From Galaxea fascicularis (lineage: Eukaryota; Cnidaria; Anthozoa; Scleractinia; Euphylliidae): a stretch of 64,000 nucleotides of DNA. Below the pieces are notes generated by a model, which ran no database searches, was not told where the DNA came from, and worked only from the letters and a program-made list of their open reading frames with translations. The DNA is taken from NCBI GenBank assembly GCA_948470475.1, contig OX419339.1, positions 1,040,001 through 1,104,000 of the forward strand, read 5' to 3'. Below, piece by piece: positions 1-12,033 of the stretch (the stretch's first letter is position 1; the number at the start of each line of letters is the position of its first letter). Position numbers and translations under genes: made by a program.

Positions 1-61
1 AACAAAATTGCACGAGCCCGTAGGGCGAGTGCAATTTGTTGTCTTTGAAAACATTTACACG

Positions 62-270
62 AGAAAAATCACTATTATTCGGGTGGTCGTCGGAAATCAT
101 CGGAAGCATTCGGGTGATCTTCGGAAGTGTTGAGCGGTCTTCGGAAATCTTCGCGTGGTCTTCGGAAATCTTCGGAAGGTTTCGTACGATATTCGGTGGT
201 CTTCGAAATACATCGGTTGGTCTTCGGAAGTCTTCGAGTCTCTTCGTTTTAACTTCGGAAATCTTCGTTG
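62..270. repeat. Degenerate CTTCGGAAATCTTCGG tandem array
   Basis: This stretch is built from about ten imperfect copies of a unit close to GGTCTTCGGAAATCTTCG. A second, more diverged array of the same motif lies at about 28405-28515. The array is bounded by inverted copies of a short segment containing TGCAATTTGT/GTAATTTGCA, near 27-42 and 270-285, which suggests it forms the body of a small dispersed element. The short open frames that cross it are low-complexity and rich in Ser, Phe and Gly, and are not credible genes. Confidence 0.6.
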
Positions 271-515
271 TAATTTGCACTCGTGTTACACTTTCTGCAC
301 TTTGTTACACTTGAACTGCACTGCTCTCAGCCAATCACAATCGAGTAATTTTTCAAGTGTGTTATTAAGAGGGTAACACCAATTACTATGAAGTATTCTC
401 CCTAGTGACCCTCTAAATCAAACCCGGGACACATTGGTGGAAGGTGAGCACTCTCACCTTGATTCATTGATTTGTCTCTCATCTCTTGATCTATTTGTTT
501 TGCGTTAAAACAAAT

Positions 516-636
516 CACTTAAATTACTGGTCCCGAGAGGAACAGTGAATTTTGTCTCCCTCAAATCTCAATGTTTCCCTCGACTTAGTCTCGGGAAACA
601 AAATTCACTGTTCCCCTTGGGACCAGTCATTAAGTG
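516..636. repeat. Foldback (inverted-repeat) element
   Basis: Left arm CACTTAAATTACTGGTCCC and right arm GGGACCAGTCATTAAGTG pair imperfectly, and the inner segments GAACAGTGAATTTTG and CAAAATTCACTGTTC pair exactly. The whole can fold into a long hairpin with a loop of about 40 bp. It resembles a short non-autonomous DNA transposon. No target-site duplication was identified. Confidence 0.6.
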
Positions 637-1143
637 TTAATTATTTGGGGTTTAATAGTTCGGTGTGAAAACCCTGTTCAATCGTGAATAACATAAACAG
701 CAAGACATTCTAACCATACAAAGTGTACGGTGTTTTACATGTAAACAGACGGTGGAAACAGCGCCATTTGTATCCGAGCCTCAGGCTTTTGTAGCTTTGC
801 AAGCAAGACTGACACAAATCAAAAGAAAGGACACTGCAAAAGACGTAGCTCAATACACCATAAAAAATAATTTTTGACATTTAAGCTTGCCTAGTTTCTT
901 TCCGTTTTTACAAGCTTCAAAAAGTGGGCAACCTCGTTCCCAGGGCTCTCTCCTACCTGTGAACGAGGTTGGATTGTGGGTGCGAGATGGGGCCTTTAGC
1001 AAACCGCCAGCGTGATCCAATTGTCGGTAGGTGCCTTCTCCTAGGTTCTAGCTCTGAAATAAGAGAAAATAACAGATCTGTGTCTATTCTGTAGTTTCAG
1101 TCTCAATTAAACACACTTTTTTCTCTCTCTCTCTCTTCCTAAG

Positions 1144-4100
1144 ATACCTAACCACTTGATCTGGTTGTTGTCGTTTTACGCGTTCTTCCACAGTGGACTA
1201 AATATTACTGCAGAGTTACTAAAGTTTGGTGATAGAACATTCTATCGAGATTGGTGGTAAGTATTAGGACAACTGGCAAATACAGTGAACACATGCATGT
1301 AGTATTAATCAGTATTTTGGTCCGTAGTCTTGGAATGCATGCCAAAATGTATTACTTTGAATCAAAGTTACCAGTAAAATCTTTGGTTTTTGGTCTTGGT
1401 TTACCTTTTCATCTCTGATCTCGTTTCCGATCAATGATCTATGCGATAATATGATACGAACTGTTTAAGTGACTCGAAATCGTTCTCAGAGAAACTTCAT
1501 ATAGGCTCCCGGTTTGGGATAATAACTGTGCTTATGATCGCCGTATCACCGTGAAATTTACCCCCAGGAACGAAGTAAGCATCATAAACGACTTCCTCCT
1601 GCCCTTCAAATTTGCATCCGCATCGTACAGAAAACTATGTTAATCTGTTAAACATTTTAACAATAAGTTAACCATTTTGTGTTTGCTAGGAATTCACCGA
1701 ATGTGGCTTATTTTTGGCAAAACTGGAATATTCCTGTTCATCGCTGGGCCAGAAGGTTTGATAGCAAACTTGTAAACGTATTTCAATTACGCTTCGTGCC
1801 AGTTAATGTTTCTTGACGAGCATACTAATGGTGAATGAGCGAAACAAGGCAATTGGAATGATGTACCACCATATTACACTTCATTGTGTTGACTTAGGCC
1901 TCCTCAACTTTCCTAATACACTGTACTGTAAAATTGCTCAGTTACATGTCTTTTCTGATATGATCATGTATATCCTTAGTGTCTGGGAAACATAATCATT
2001 TAACTCATAATGTCTCCGCTCAACAATTCAGAATATCAATTCGTTCCTTTAGAATTGACATCAGGAAGTTTTACGCTTCGGTTAGTGGCAGTTAGTTTTG
2101 GAATAACTTGTCACTTCTGATCCAACTAAAACATTCTAGAAACCTGCAATATTCAAATGTGTTCTTCAGAAGTATATTTATGTTTCTTGGGGCTGGTTCA
2201 CACTTTGACGTAAGCATAAGCATAAACATAAACATAAGCATAAGAAAAATATAATGATGATTAGAAATTAATTATTTTGCTATTTAATGAATTATTGTAA
2301 TACTGTATAACTATTCTCTTACCGTTTTTTTATGAAACTTACAGGGGAGGTATTAGTTATTCTATCTGTTTCCCTTCTCCTTGTCCGTATGGTTTGAAAT
2401 TGTGTTTGTTGAATGTTATGAATGAATGAATGAAGCTTTATTTAATCTCGGGATTGATGAGGTTGGTTAGACCTCTAGCAAAAGTATGCTAATGAGCCGA
2501 GAGAAACTTATTTACAAACTAAAAAAACCTAGAAGTTACATGACATAGCTATATACAGTAAAAAGCCCAGTCACTCAAAAGAACATAAATATAAATAAAT
2601 ATTATATAGAAATTAGCTAAAACCTTAGCTGTCGAACCGCTTTTTTAAAGACTGACAATGAGCTTAGGGATCTTAGGGTGTCAGAGATCTTGTTCCAAGT
2701 AATAGCCGCCAAGTACTTTACTGAGTATGTTATGTATCTCTATGGAGTAAAATAGTCAAATAAACCAGAAAAATCAAAAATTCGAAAATCTATTTCTTGT
2801 CATTGATGTTTCCTTTCTGTCTCGTTTCAGGCATCTTTATTCTCCCATGTTAAGGTCTGGCTACTCCTCCCAGCAGGCGCAGATAGCCGTTTTTCTACTT
2901 TCAGCATTTTTTCACGAGGTATTGTGTCCTTATTGTAAAGTAATACTTTGGTTGGACGAGATGGTGACTTTATCGGAGATCTGGAGTACCTTACACCTCT
3001 TCTTGTGATTCAAATTCTAGAGTCTTGTTTTGCGCTAAGCGTCTTTGCCCGAGCTTGGGAAATGTGTGGTCCCTGGCCACAGGTAGATTAGTTCAATCGC
3101 AATATAAAGGCAGTACAAATGATGATGATCGTGATAAGTGATGGAGCTCAATAAGTTTCCATGAATTATCTGTCTGCTGTTATTACATCTTCAGCACTTG
3201 ACGTGGTTAAAGGATAGAATCGAATCATCTGTTTTAATTAGAAGAACACCAATAAGTGTTGTAATCGTGGGGCTGTTTCATTATTTTTTAGTTCCTAGTA
3301 AGTGTCCCGTTGAGACTGTTCAGATACTGGGCTTTCTTGGCAATGCTAGCACAGGTAAGCTTTTCCACATTTACTTTTAGAAGACAAGCTAGTGTTGCTT
3401 CAGATATACACTTTAGAGAAGATAGGTATACACCTTCTGAAAGCGTCATTTCTTTGACGAGGCGCGTGATTTTTAAGGCGGACGTGCCGAGCTTGTGACC
3501 GTTCAATCAAGAAGAGTAAAGTTCTTTTCATGGCACACTTCAAATTTTTATCGTGGGGAGGAAAGCAACAAAATACCAAAATGTACCTCGACAAACGCTG
3601 ACTTTGACTAAGGCTGCTGCCTAAGAAAATTTTAAAGAGGCCCTCAGAGCTAAACGCTGAGATCTTAGGAGCCCAACATTTGAAGTGAAAGGTGTTGCCG
3701 TGAAAAATTAAGAAGCCCAGAGCTATTATTCGGGTGCCCCAGGCTATCGGGCTCTTGTTAGGCAACACCCTTGTTGACGCTGAAAAGAGTGGATAATCCA
3801 ATTGCTTTAGTATAAATCTACTAGTCGTTCAAAACTAAACAAGAAAATTATCTAAATTCTCCCCGCAGACACTTTGAAAATGCGAAGATTTGGCCGCCAT
3901 TTTGTTGACAAACGCTACTCACTATCTATCACAGAATAGATAGCGAGTAGGACCGGCATTCGTGATAGAACGCTTGTAGATTTATACTAAATAGCGATGA
4001 ACGCATAAATGACTGAGGGCGACGTTTTCTTAGAAATTTTAAAGACATTAACAAGTTCGAAGGCAACTGAAGCAGTGTAAATTGAGGGTGCTAATGGGCG

Positions 4101-4728
4101 GGGGTTACCCAGTTATCAGTTAACTACCAATTTTTCGGCCAATGGTCAGTTAACTGCTATTTTTTAGGCCAATTGTCTGTTAACTGCTAATTTTATTATT
4201 TTTTTTGATAAAAACTAGTGAGCAGCACACAGCAACAGATCTTGTCAACTTTGTTTATTATCCGACCGCTTTCGTCTGATCAAAAAGACTTCATCGTGGA
4301 TTTAACAAGATCGATGAAGGAACTAGTTTTATACTTAACGGTTACAGTATAAGTCACTTCCAAATAGGGTGTGAACAGCAAAAAACATCCACTAAAATAT
4401 ACGTGCAGGATAATACGTAAATCCTGCATTACGAAATGTGCACTGTTTAATTTTGAGGCTCACGATTTAACGTGCCCCAAAACTAAACATTGTTTTGTAG
4501 CTGTACGGTTTTGCTGTCGTATGGCCATTCTAATTATTTCCTATTCACTTCCATCTAATTTCATGTTAGGTTCCTCTTCATCTCTTCGTAAAGCGTTTTC
4601 TTGGGCAGTATCCTAATTACAGCAATATGGTAGTCTGGTTGTCAATAATCATAGGGCAGCCGCTGGCCATACTGTGTTATTTCCATGACTACTATGTCTC
4701 TTCCCATCAGGTTGGTAGACTCAATTGA
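1144..4728 (+). CDS. DGAT1: Diacylglycerol O-acyltransferase 1-like (DGAT1), C-terminal half
   Basis: DGAT1 is an endoplasmic-reticulum membrane-bound O-acyltransferase that makes triacylglycerol from diacylglycerol and acyl-CoA. Five consecutive plus-strand exons were read: 1144-1256, 1690-1755, 2831-2918, 3292-3354 and 4609-4728. All have AG/GT borders, and the first four joins are phase-consistent. They encode the family's signature order: PNHLIWLL, then FYRDWWN, then [11 protein letters not shown], then SAFFHE with the catalytic histidine, then [14 protein letters not shown], and finally [13 protein letters not shown] with HDYY just before the stop at 4726-4728. Compared with the mammalian protein, about 11 residues between 3354 and 4609 are missing, so one small phase-0 exon is probably unseen. 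Exons upstream of PNHLIW are not in the window. Intron 2 holds a reverse-oriented LINE fragment. Family identity is from remembered DGAT1 motifs and is strong; the last acceptor is the least certain border. Confidence 0.9.
2418..2745 (-). mobile_element. Non-LTR retrotransposon 3' fragment (intronic)
   Basis: Read on the minus strand, 2745-2640 encodes a typical C-terminal tail of LINE reverse transcriptase polyproteins (an [19 protein letters not shown] segment followed by [12 protein letters not shown]). An AT-rich 3' untranslated part and a short (TTCA)n tail follow at about 2420-2436. The fragment lies in reverse orientation inside a DGAT1 intron. It is too short to assign to a clade, though tail sequences of this type are common in L2/CR1-like elements. 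Confidence 0.6.
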
Positions 4729-7670
4729 TTTGTAGTGTCATACCAGTCAGGATGGGGGGAAATTAATCCCTTTAAACTTTCTCATATTCCAAATCTGGGT
4801 ATGTCACTGGGCCCGAGAACTATTGTGTTTACCCAATGTTCTTAATCTAATCGTTATTGCTTTTGAGATAAAAGCTTAGAGTAAAAAAATGCCAAACATC
4901 TAAAACGGATTCGACAAACTGCCATTTGTCATGTCTGATGAGTCAATCATTCCGTACGACCAGTGATTTTACACATTTTCGCCAACGGTGTAGTGTAACC
5001 ACCTGGTTCGTCCTCCTTTAAAGAAAGACTGCCTGTCTTGATGGCTGCACTTCACTATTAGCTGATTTAATTCTCGCGAAAATCTTCAGTTGTGAAGGAC
5101 TTAAGTCTCATTGAAGACGAATAATTTGACGAGGATTTCAAGGAACTTTTTAAAAAGCAGTATGCGAGGCGTTTATCACATGAACCCAGCACCCACGAGT
5201 CTCCTGTACCACCAGTCAGCGGTGGAGCATCCAAACTGGTTTAATCGGAAGGTCATAGGTTCGGTTCCTGTGGGGTGAACTCGGGATTTTTTTCCGAGTG
5301 TTGATTACGTTGATTATTTACCTCTTACTAACCGATTTCGAGGTCCGTACTGTAAGTTATACGACAGTTTTTTCCCATTGGCTTATTTAAACTGAAGTGC
5401 AATCAACGGGGAAAAAAACGAGGATCCGTAACTCTAAGTACGGACCAAGAAAACGAGGTTAGTAAGATATTCATTAGATCTCTGAGGTTAATCGGGCACG
5501 CGGGAAAGGAAACTTTCAAATTTAGCGGGCCGTACACTAGAATACGGATCGCATAATTGACCACAGCGCGCGTACTAACTGAGAGATATAATAAATCACA
5601 TGATCAACAATTTCCTTTAGTGGTAAATATGGAATAAACTTTACTTTTTACATGGTTGTTCCGAGACAACTCTGCAGCGCCCAAGTGGCTAACAAAAACC
5701 ATGCAAACTGTAAACCACACACCACATCGAATCTGGGATTCAAGTCCACCGCGTCACCGACTTCTGGACTGATTTAAATGTATCTGATACACACATATTT
5801 ATTGTAAACTTTTGTTTCATGTTGCAGTGATGTACCTTGTTCCTCCCGCTAACCACTCCGCAAAGCTACAAAGATTTACCGTATATAATTTATGACGAAA
5901 AGATGGAAATGTTTAACTCGCGCTCAAGCGGCTGCTGATCATAGTGTAGTATAATTTATTTTAGATGGCAGATGTCGCTGAGGTCATTTTATCGTTATTT
6001 TACTGTGTTATTTAAACTGAAGTGCACATCGAAAAGCCTTTCTTTTCACTTTGTGAGTTGTGTCTACAGTCTAGGCCAAACTGTAGTTTACATATGGCCT
6101 TGGTCATGTCAGGGTGCCAAGAAAGATAAGTTGAATTACATCGTCTGGCGGCGATTATTGCGACGGCTACATCTACATCAGGGGACGTCCTGCAAAAGGA
6201 TATACCCATCACTACAAGACTTAGGGAAAAAGAAAACAAGAGGAGGTGGGGGAATTAAAACCTAAAAAACTATACATGCATGTCAAATGCTACCAGAAGT
6301 GAAGGAAAGACTGTCGCTGGCCGAAGTTGACACGAACTGTCTTCCTGTGCGAACCCTTCCTGCTTTCTCCGTGTTGAGAGTTGCAGGGATTTCTTGGCAG
6401 TTGTTGGGTAAAGTTTGAAATACTGCGAAATTTGGAACCAACAATTCCCAACAGTTCTTTCGTTTTGTGATCGCTGAAGCGTGTTTGAGCTGGATTTCCA
6501 ACAATTTTCGACTCGCGCACTTAAACTGGCGGATAAGAAGAGGTTCGTTAGCAGCTTTTTATCCCAGCATTTATTGTTTGGGGAACTCAATGGGGTTAAC
6601 CGTTAGCCGTCAGACAGCGTAATTTAACCATCAACCGTTTAAAAAAGGCATTTTTTTATCGTCAGCTCTTAAAAAGGCAGTGTAGGGAAAGAGTAGTATC
6701 GAGAGCGTCGTAGGACTGTAAAGTCAACATTTTTAGCTGGCTAGCAAAAACATCTCAAACAAACCAAGCAAGATCGGCTGAGTAAACGTCACTCAGTTGG
6801 TGGTGACTGAGTAAAACCTAATTCTAATTTGTATGTGCACTTAAGTTATTTACACAGATACTGAACTTGAAGGTAATAAAATAATTTATGATTTTCTGTT
6901 TGTTTGTTTTTTTTCTGTTGGTGTCTGTCCTACGCCAAGGAACTTGTACGATAACCCGTGAAAGTGAGTCTTTGGAGGGAAAACAACTAAGAAGAAAAGA
7001 AATCGGTATACATGGAGAGGCCTTAGCTTACCTTTCTTTGTTTGTGACGTCATCTTGTTTGGGGGCGAACACGGCTAAAATTACCGTTTGTCTGTAAATG
7101 CGGAATTTTGAAATTTGGACGTCTCTAACTCAACCCTATTTTGTCAGGTTTTAAAGGCAAGATTGGAATTAAGAAACAGTAAAAGTTAAATTATGTAATT
7201 TTATATACATCACCGTTCCCAGGTGATTGATATATTTCAAAAAGAGACCCTTTATAAAAAAAATATATGTATGATTTGTCAGAGTAAATACTCAACTTTT
7301 GGTTTTACGACCCTTGAGCGGATCGTGGAAAAAAAGCCACAAAAATTCAAAATTTAGAACCCACAAAAATTTTGTGCTACACAGTGAAATTAACTCGGCA
7401 GCCAGCTTACCGGGCCCGTCAAGCAGTTTTGTTTTCCATTCCAGATGGGAGTTTCAAAAGTTTTGAAAATTATTGTTTAAAGTTATCAGCTAAAGAAACA
7501 AAATAGACTTCATTAGAGGTCAGAACACACCGCCCTACTTTTATGAGATTTTGAGTTCAAAATATGGTTTGTGGGCCCGTTAAGTTACCGGGACTTTCGA
7601 GAAACGGGTCCCTGGTCTGCGATTTGTATGTGAGCATGTGGAATAGTCAGTAAACCCACTGGCCAGTGTA
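4729..7670. other. Intergenic stretch with no gene recognised
   Basis: Downstream of DGAT1, no exon could be supported on either strand. A tRNA-derived repeat lies near 5190-5310. A block at 6290-6590 is a low-complexity repeat-like segment with several overlapping short frames. A 69-codon frame at 6888 begins with a hydrophobic, signal-peptide-like stretch, but it has no continuation that can be recognised. Confidence 0.5.
5190..5310 (+). repeat. tRNA-derived SINE-like fragment
   Basis: The segment GGTCATAGGTTCGGTTCC at about 5251-5268 matches the B box of a tRNA-type RNA polymerase III promoter, with the usual GGTTCRANTCC spacing. A GGTGGAGCATCC segment lies about 30 bp upstream where an A-box-like part would be. 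The rest does not form a tRNA cloverleaf, so a decayed SINE is more likely than a tRNA gene. Confidence 0.45.
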
Positions 7671-8554
7671 AGGGACCGTTCATTTTTTAAGGGATAGGGG
7701 GGGGGCTGGTGGGATTTGGGGGAATGCCATGTAGCAATTGTATGACCCCCCCTCAGCTTGCCAAATTTTCTCACATGACCCCCCTCAAAAGGATTTTTTT
7801 GGGGGTTGACCCCCCCTCCCTCCTCCAAAAAAAGTTGCACCTGGTATTTTAAACTTTAATACGTATGAATATCTCTATCTTGATTTGTTTTGAACTGTTA
7901 CATTCCACTTAACATGATAGCAATTTTTGATATGTGCTTGCTATCAAGTAAATAAATTTTTACAAATGTATCAAAAGCTGTTTTTTTGACAAATCTCATA
8001 TCATCTCAAAAGAATGAAAAGTCAATTTCCGATCTCCTAGTTATGGCTCGTCCTGAATCTCGGGAATTAAAAACCTGTTACTATTAAAGCGCTGTTATTT
8101 TATACTTTAATAGTTTTTCGATATAAACGTTGTTATAAAGGAGTTTGTTACTTTGGAACTGTTTTAGAGTGATTTTACTTAACCTGTGAAACAGTATCTA
8201 ACTATCAGTGCGAAAAAGCAGGAGCCCATTATTTATGGGCTCCTGGAAAAAGTTATAATTAAACAAAAGAAAACAACAGAATTAATGTGTATTATTAATT
8301 GTAATTGTATAGTTCCTATTTCACGGGTTATGTAAAATCACTCTAGCATAGAACAGATGTTCATATTTCGTGAATAAAGCAGAATTTCCTATCAATTTGT
8401 GAAAACTTCATTCCACTTTTTTTTTTTATCTCAGAATTTCGCCTGAAAAATTTTGGGGCAGCCCCCCCCCCCTTTAAAGCCATATTTTTTCGCGTGCCCC
8501 CCCAAATCCCACCAGCCCCCCCCCCCCCCATCCCTTAAAAAATGAACGGTCCCT
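7671..8554. mobile_element. TIR element with G/C homopolymer ends
   Basis: The ends are inverted copies: AGGGACCGTTCATTTTTTAA on the left and TTAAAAAATGAACGGTCCCT on the right. Each is followed inward by a long G (or C) run and GGTGGGATTTGGGGG. Inside lies a second nested inverted repeat at about 8165-8345 (AGTGATTTTACTTAACC paired with GGTTATGTAAAATCACT) with a short central hairpin around GGAGCCCAT/ATGGGCTCC. There is no coding capacity. This is a non-autonomous DNA transposon; the superfamily is undetermined and no clear target duplication was seen. Confidence 0.7.
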
Positions 8555-8789
8555 AAGGTTGCCTCTGAGCGAGAATTTCCACTTTTGGAAAGCGTTCTAA
8601 GCCGGTACAAAGGGAACATGGAGTTCCAGAATGATGGTCCATAAGGTACAATAATAGTTTCAGCGGAGAGCGTCAGACTAGAGAGTTTTTGTGAAAAAAA
8701 ATGTTTAACTTCCACGATCCGTACTTCAAAACAAACAAAATCCATAATCCATGCTGAAATATTGAAGAAATCTGTGATCCACTGAGCTT

Positions 8790-9085
8790 TTAAGGTCGGC
8801 ACACACGAGGGGACTAGTCCTGCGAAGTAGTCCCTTGAAGAGTTTACACGAAGGGACTGGTCGCAGGGACTAGTCCCATCGTGTGTGCCGACGAAGGGTT
8901 TTGAGGGACTAGTCGCAGGGACTTGTCCAGTTTGAATTCGTGGGACAAGTCGCAGGGACCAAAATTTGGTCCCTGCGACTAGATTTTTTGTCAAAAATGA
9001 CCAGTTCACACGATGGGATTTGTCCCCGCGACTTGTTTCAGGGACTAGTCGCAGGGACTGGTCCCCTCGTGTGTGCCGACCTTAA
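8790..9085. mobile_element. TTAA-flanked MITE with iterated interior
   Basis: TTAA lies at both ends (8790-8793 and 9082-9085) around inverted termini GGTCGGCACACACGAGGGGA and TCCCCTCGTGTGTGCCGACC (one mismatch at most). The interior is made almost entirely of repeats of GGGACTAGTCGCAGGGAC and of CACACGANGGGA-like copies of the termini, in both orientations. A perfect GTGTGTGCCGAC copy lies mid-element at about 8881-8892. TTAA duplication suggests mobilisation by a piggyBac-type transposase, but no coding sequence is present. Confidence 0.75.
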
Positions 9086-9285
9086 AAATCCACCAATCCG
9101 TAGAATATATCCTCAAAATCCGAAAACCGAGCAATGTTTTAAGCCAAATCCGTCCATCCGCGAACCTACTCACCCCCCTCAGATATCATTTCATGTATAA
9201 ACGTAAGTAAAAATACAGTATGACAAGATCAAAGGAAGTCGAAGATGTTTGACCCAGCTTTCGGAACTTTATATCCTTGTTGGCT

Positions 9286-9535
9286 TTAAGGCCCTGGCAA
9301 ACGAGAACCCATAGTTGCGGACACATTGTTGCCAACACAAATGTTTCCCCGTTTGCCCGCTCGCGCAACATTTGTTGCGGACACAAAGTTTGTGTCCGGG
9401 ACACAAAAAATGTTTCTGATTTTGTTCAAAAACCCTTTTTGTCCATAACAAATGTTTCCCAGTTTGCGCAGCAGGGAAACAATCATGAGCAACAATGTGT
9501 CCGCAACAATGTGTCCTCGTTTGCTGGAGCCTTTA
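9286..9535. mobile_element. TTAA-type MITE, second family, iterated interior
   Basis: The left end is TTAAGGCCCTGGCAAACGAG and the right end is the imperfect inverse CTCGTTTGCTGGAGCCTTTA, so the right TTAA has decayed to TTTA. The interior consists of repeated GCAACAATGTGTCCG, ACAAATGTTTCCC and CGTTTGC modules in both orientations. It lies 200 bp from another TTAA element with a different sequence but the same plan. Confidence 0.65.
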
Positions 9536-12033
9536 TGTACCAGTTGCTCCATTATCTCGGTTCTGTGACTAAAACACTGTAAAAAACAAATTAAATAAAC
9601 TAGCATTACAAAGGGTGCGATACATCCGAGTGGACAAACAATGAAACCTTAACTGAAATTCTCTATGTTCATTGAGGATCAAAGTGAACCATGATAAAAG
9701 TGAATCTCTTCTCGCCTTGTCTTGCTTTTATGAAATTTTCAAGTATTTTACTAGAATGTGCCTGTAATCCTTTCCATGACAACTGACACACAGGGCCTCC
9801 TAGAAGGCTTCCTTGAAGGTTCCTGTGACGCAAAAGAGGCTCTTGGGGACGGGTGGTCAGCCTCCACCCAACTGATGTGTGTGACTGCAGACCACAGCAC
9901 CGAGAACTACGTCCCCTCAGTACTCTTTTCGATCAGTGTGTGGGTTCTTTTACGCCCGCCTCAGCTCCTTCCAGTTCACGTGTGAAAGTAAAGGAGAAAG
10001 CGAACGCCTTAACGTCACTCCCAGTGATAGGGCGATCATCTAAACTAAGGCAGGTGTTTTCGCGACTCGGCCAATTTCAGCAACTTCTGAAAACACGCGT
10101 GATATTAATCCTTAATTTTACTCGGCCCCATGCAATTACCTATTGAAGCTTCCACAAGGGAAAGAAATACTCCAGCATGGTTTTCTAACGCGCTTTAATA
10201 GACTCAGGTTGTTACGATAACAGAGTATTGATGAAAGAAGATGTAGTAGACGGTTGTAGGCGGTTCTTGAAAGCGGTTAAAACTAAATCAGTACAACAAA
10301 GAAAAGAACGTTACCAAAGTAAACTAAAACGGTGTGGAAAACCCGGCAAACGCGACACTTACATTTGTTGGGTTAGTAGCTGGGTGAGAAAACTGCACTG
10401 AACTCGGTGATGTAGATTTAGATAACTGCGCTAAAGCGTAACTTCTCGACAGCGAAACGTGAAAAAGCACACTGAAAACGATTACATGGGCTTAAATACT
10501 AAAAACGAATATATTACAATAAATTACTTGACTGGCACGCTGAACTACATTCCACGCGCACAACGAACTAACGAACATTCTTGAAAAGAAAAAAGACAAT
10601 AGTTACTAATGAGAAGGCGCTTAGTTCTTTACACCTATACTTATTGTTGTGCATATTGCAATGTTCCCCGTTTTCCTATGATCTTTTCCATCCTGCTGAT
10701 GATTTCACCGTAACAATTGGCTATTTCCGAGTTCATGTCTGCCTCCTCTTCAAAGCGAGTCTATAAGCGAAGTTTTTGTGATGGTAATTAGTTATACTTT
10801 ACATATGAATGAAAACTAATTTTCATAACAAAAGCTTTGCACTTAGACTCGCTTTGAAGAGGAGGCAGACATGAACTCCGAAATGGCCTATTGCCTCGTG
10901 GGATCCAATCAAGCCAGTACTGAATATTGCTCTAATATTCTCCTAAATGGTTTATCAAGTGCAACAAAAATAGACCCTGAATGCAGATTCACACAGCTTC
11001 AAAAGACCAATTTATTAAAATTAAAAACTCATTAAAAACTCAGGCATTCCATTTATAGTTCTCAAAATTTAATCACAAAATGTAGGCCAGACATTTAACA
11101 ACATTATAACAATCAATAATTTCTCTAAAAAAACACAAAATTATAGCTTTACAAAGTCGAGAAACTTTCCAGTTGTTTGTTCGCCAGGTTTCAGAAAGGA
11201 GCCCCTGCTTACATCTGTAAAGTGTCCTATCTTTGTGAGAAACTGTGTGCCAGTTACAATTCGCAGAAACATTGTTGTACACAATTTAAACAGACAACAG
11301 AAAAAAGCTTTTACAAAAAATAGCACCTGAGCATAACTAGTTGGATTGAGATGGTAATCAAACCTTCAAGTTTTCAAGAACATTGATTAAAGGGGCTCTG
11401 CCATTGGGCTTTTGCTCATTTCCAGTGAAAGCTGCACAAAAAGTGCTACTTAATTAATGACTTTTACTCATGCCTAAACATTCCTAGAAATGTAGGAGAA
11501 AGATATTGATTTTTGCACGAAGTCATCCATGGCACATTTATTGGCCATGGCTTCAAGAATTTGAAAAATATAGCCTAAACTTTTCAAACTGCAATCCATT
11601 CTATCCTTGCCATCTGTAACAGAGGAACACAGTATTTAGTCTCAGTGCAGTAACAGTCTTATTTTTGGGGTTTCCCTGATTTAAAGACATCTTTTACCAT
11701 TTTACAGCAGACAAATGTAGCAATGACAGAGCTCCTTTAAACATGTTTTCTAATGAGTAAAAATAACCTACAATAGATTAAGCACAGTTTTATTGTTACA
11801 TCAGACACAACCATTTTGCCTGTCAAATGACATCCTCTCAGACTTACAAAAAAAATATGTTTCATGCCCAATTTTGATCATTTTCATCACAGGAATTGAA
11901 GTTCCATGAGGACGTAACCAATGGTACGACTACATTTACAGGTCACATGATCTAAAGGTAACTTGGCAAACAGTCTCTAGAAGCAGTAGTGTAGTATATA
12001 CAAGTAGCCCAACTATGCTCGAGATTGCTATCA
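9536..12033. other. Intergenic and probable HSBP1 3' flank
   Basis: At 9755-9990 there is a segment resembling a dispersed repeat with several short frames. At 10714-10893 there is a foldback element, described separately. From about 11000 to 12033 the AT-rich sequence directly follows the HSBP1 stop codon on the minus strand and could hold its 3' untranslated region. No exon of another gene was recognised. Confidence 0.4.
10714..10893. repeat. Foldback element with 50-bp arms
   Basis: The left arm contains GAGTTCATGTCTGCCTCCTC and the right arm contains its exact inverse, GAGGAGGCAGACATGAACTC. Pairing extends outward to CAATTGGCTATTTC/GAAATGGCCTATTG and inward through CTTCAAAGCGAGTCTA. The centre is an AT-rich part of about 70 bp. 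This is a small non-autonomous inverted-repeat element. Confidence 0.7.

Noticed and set aside
62..314. A coding region with repeated SSEIFG residues
   Set aside because: The repetition comes from the underlying nucleotide array, which is found in other contexts with other frames.
6888..7097. A short secreted protein starting with a hydrophobic leader (MIFCLFVFFLLVSV)
   Set aside because: The rest of the frame has no recognisable domain, and a possible donor after CTITRE has no partner exon that could be supported.
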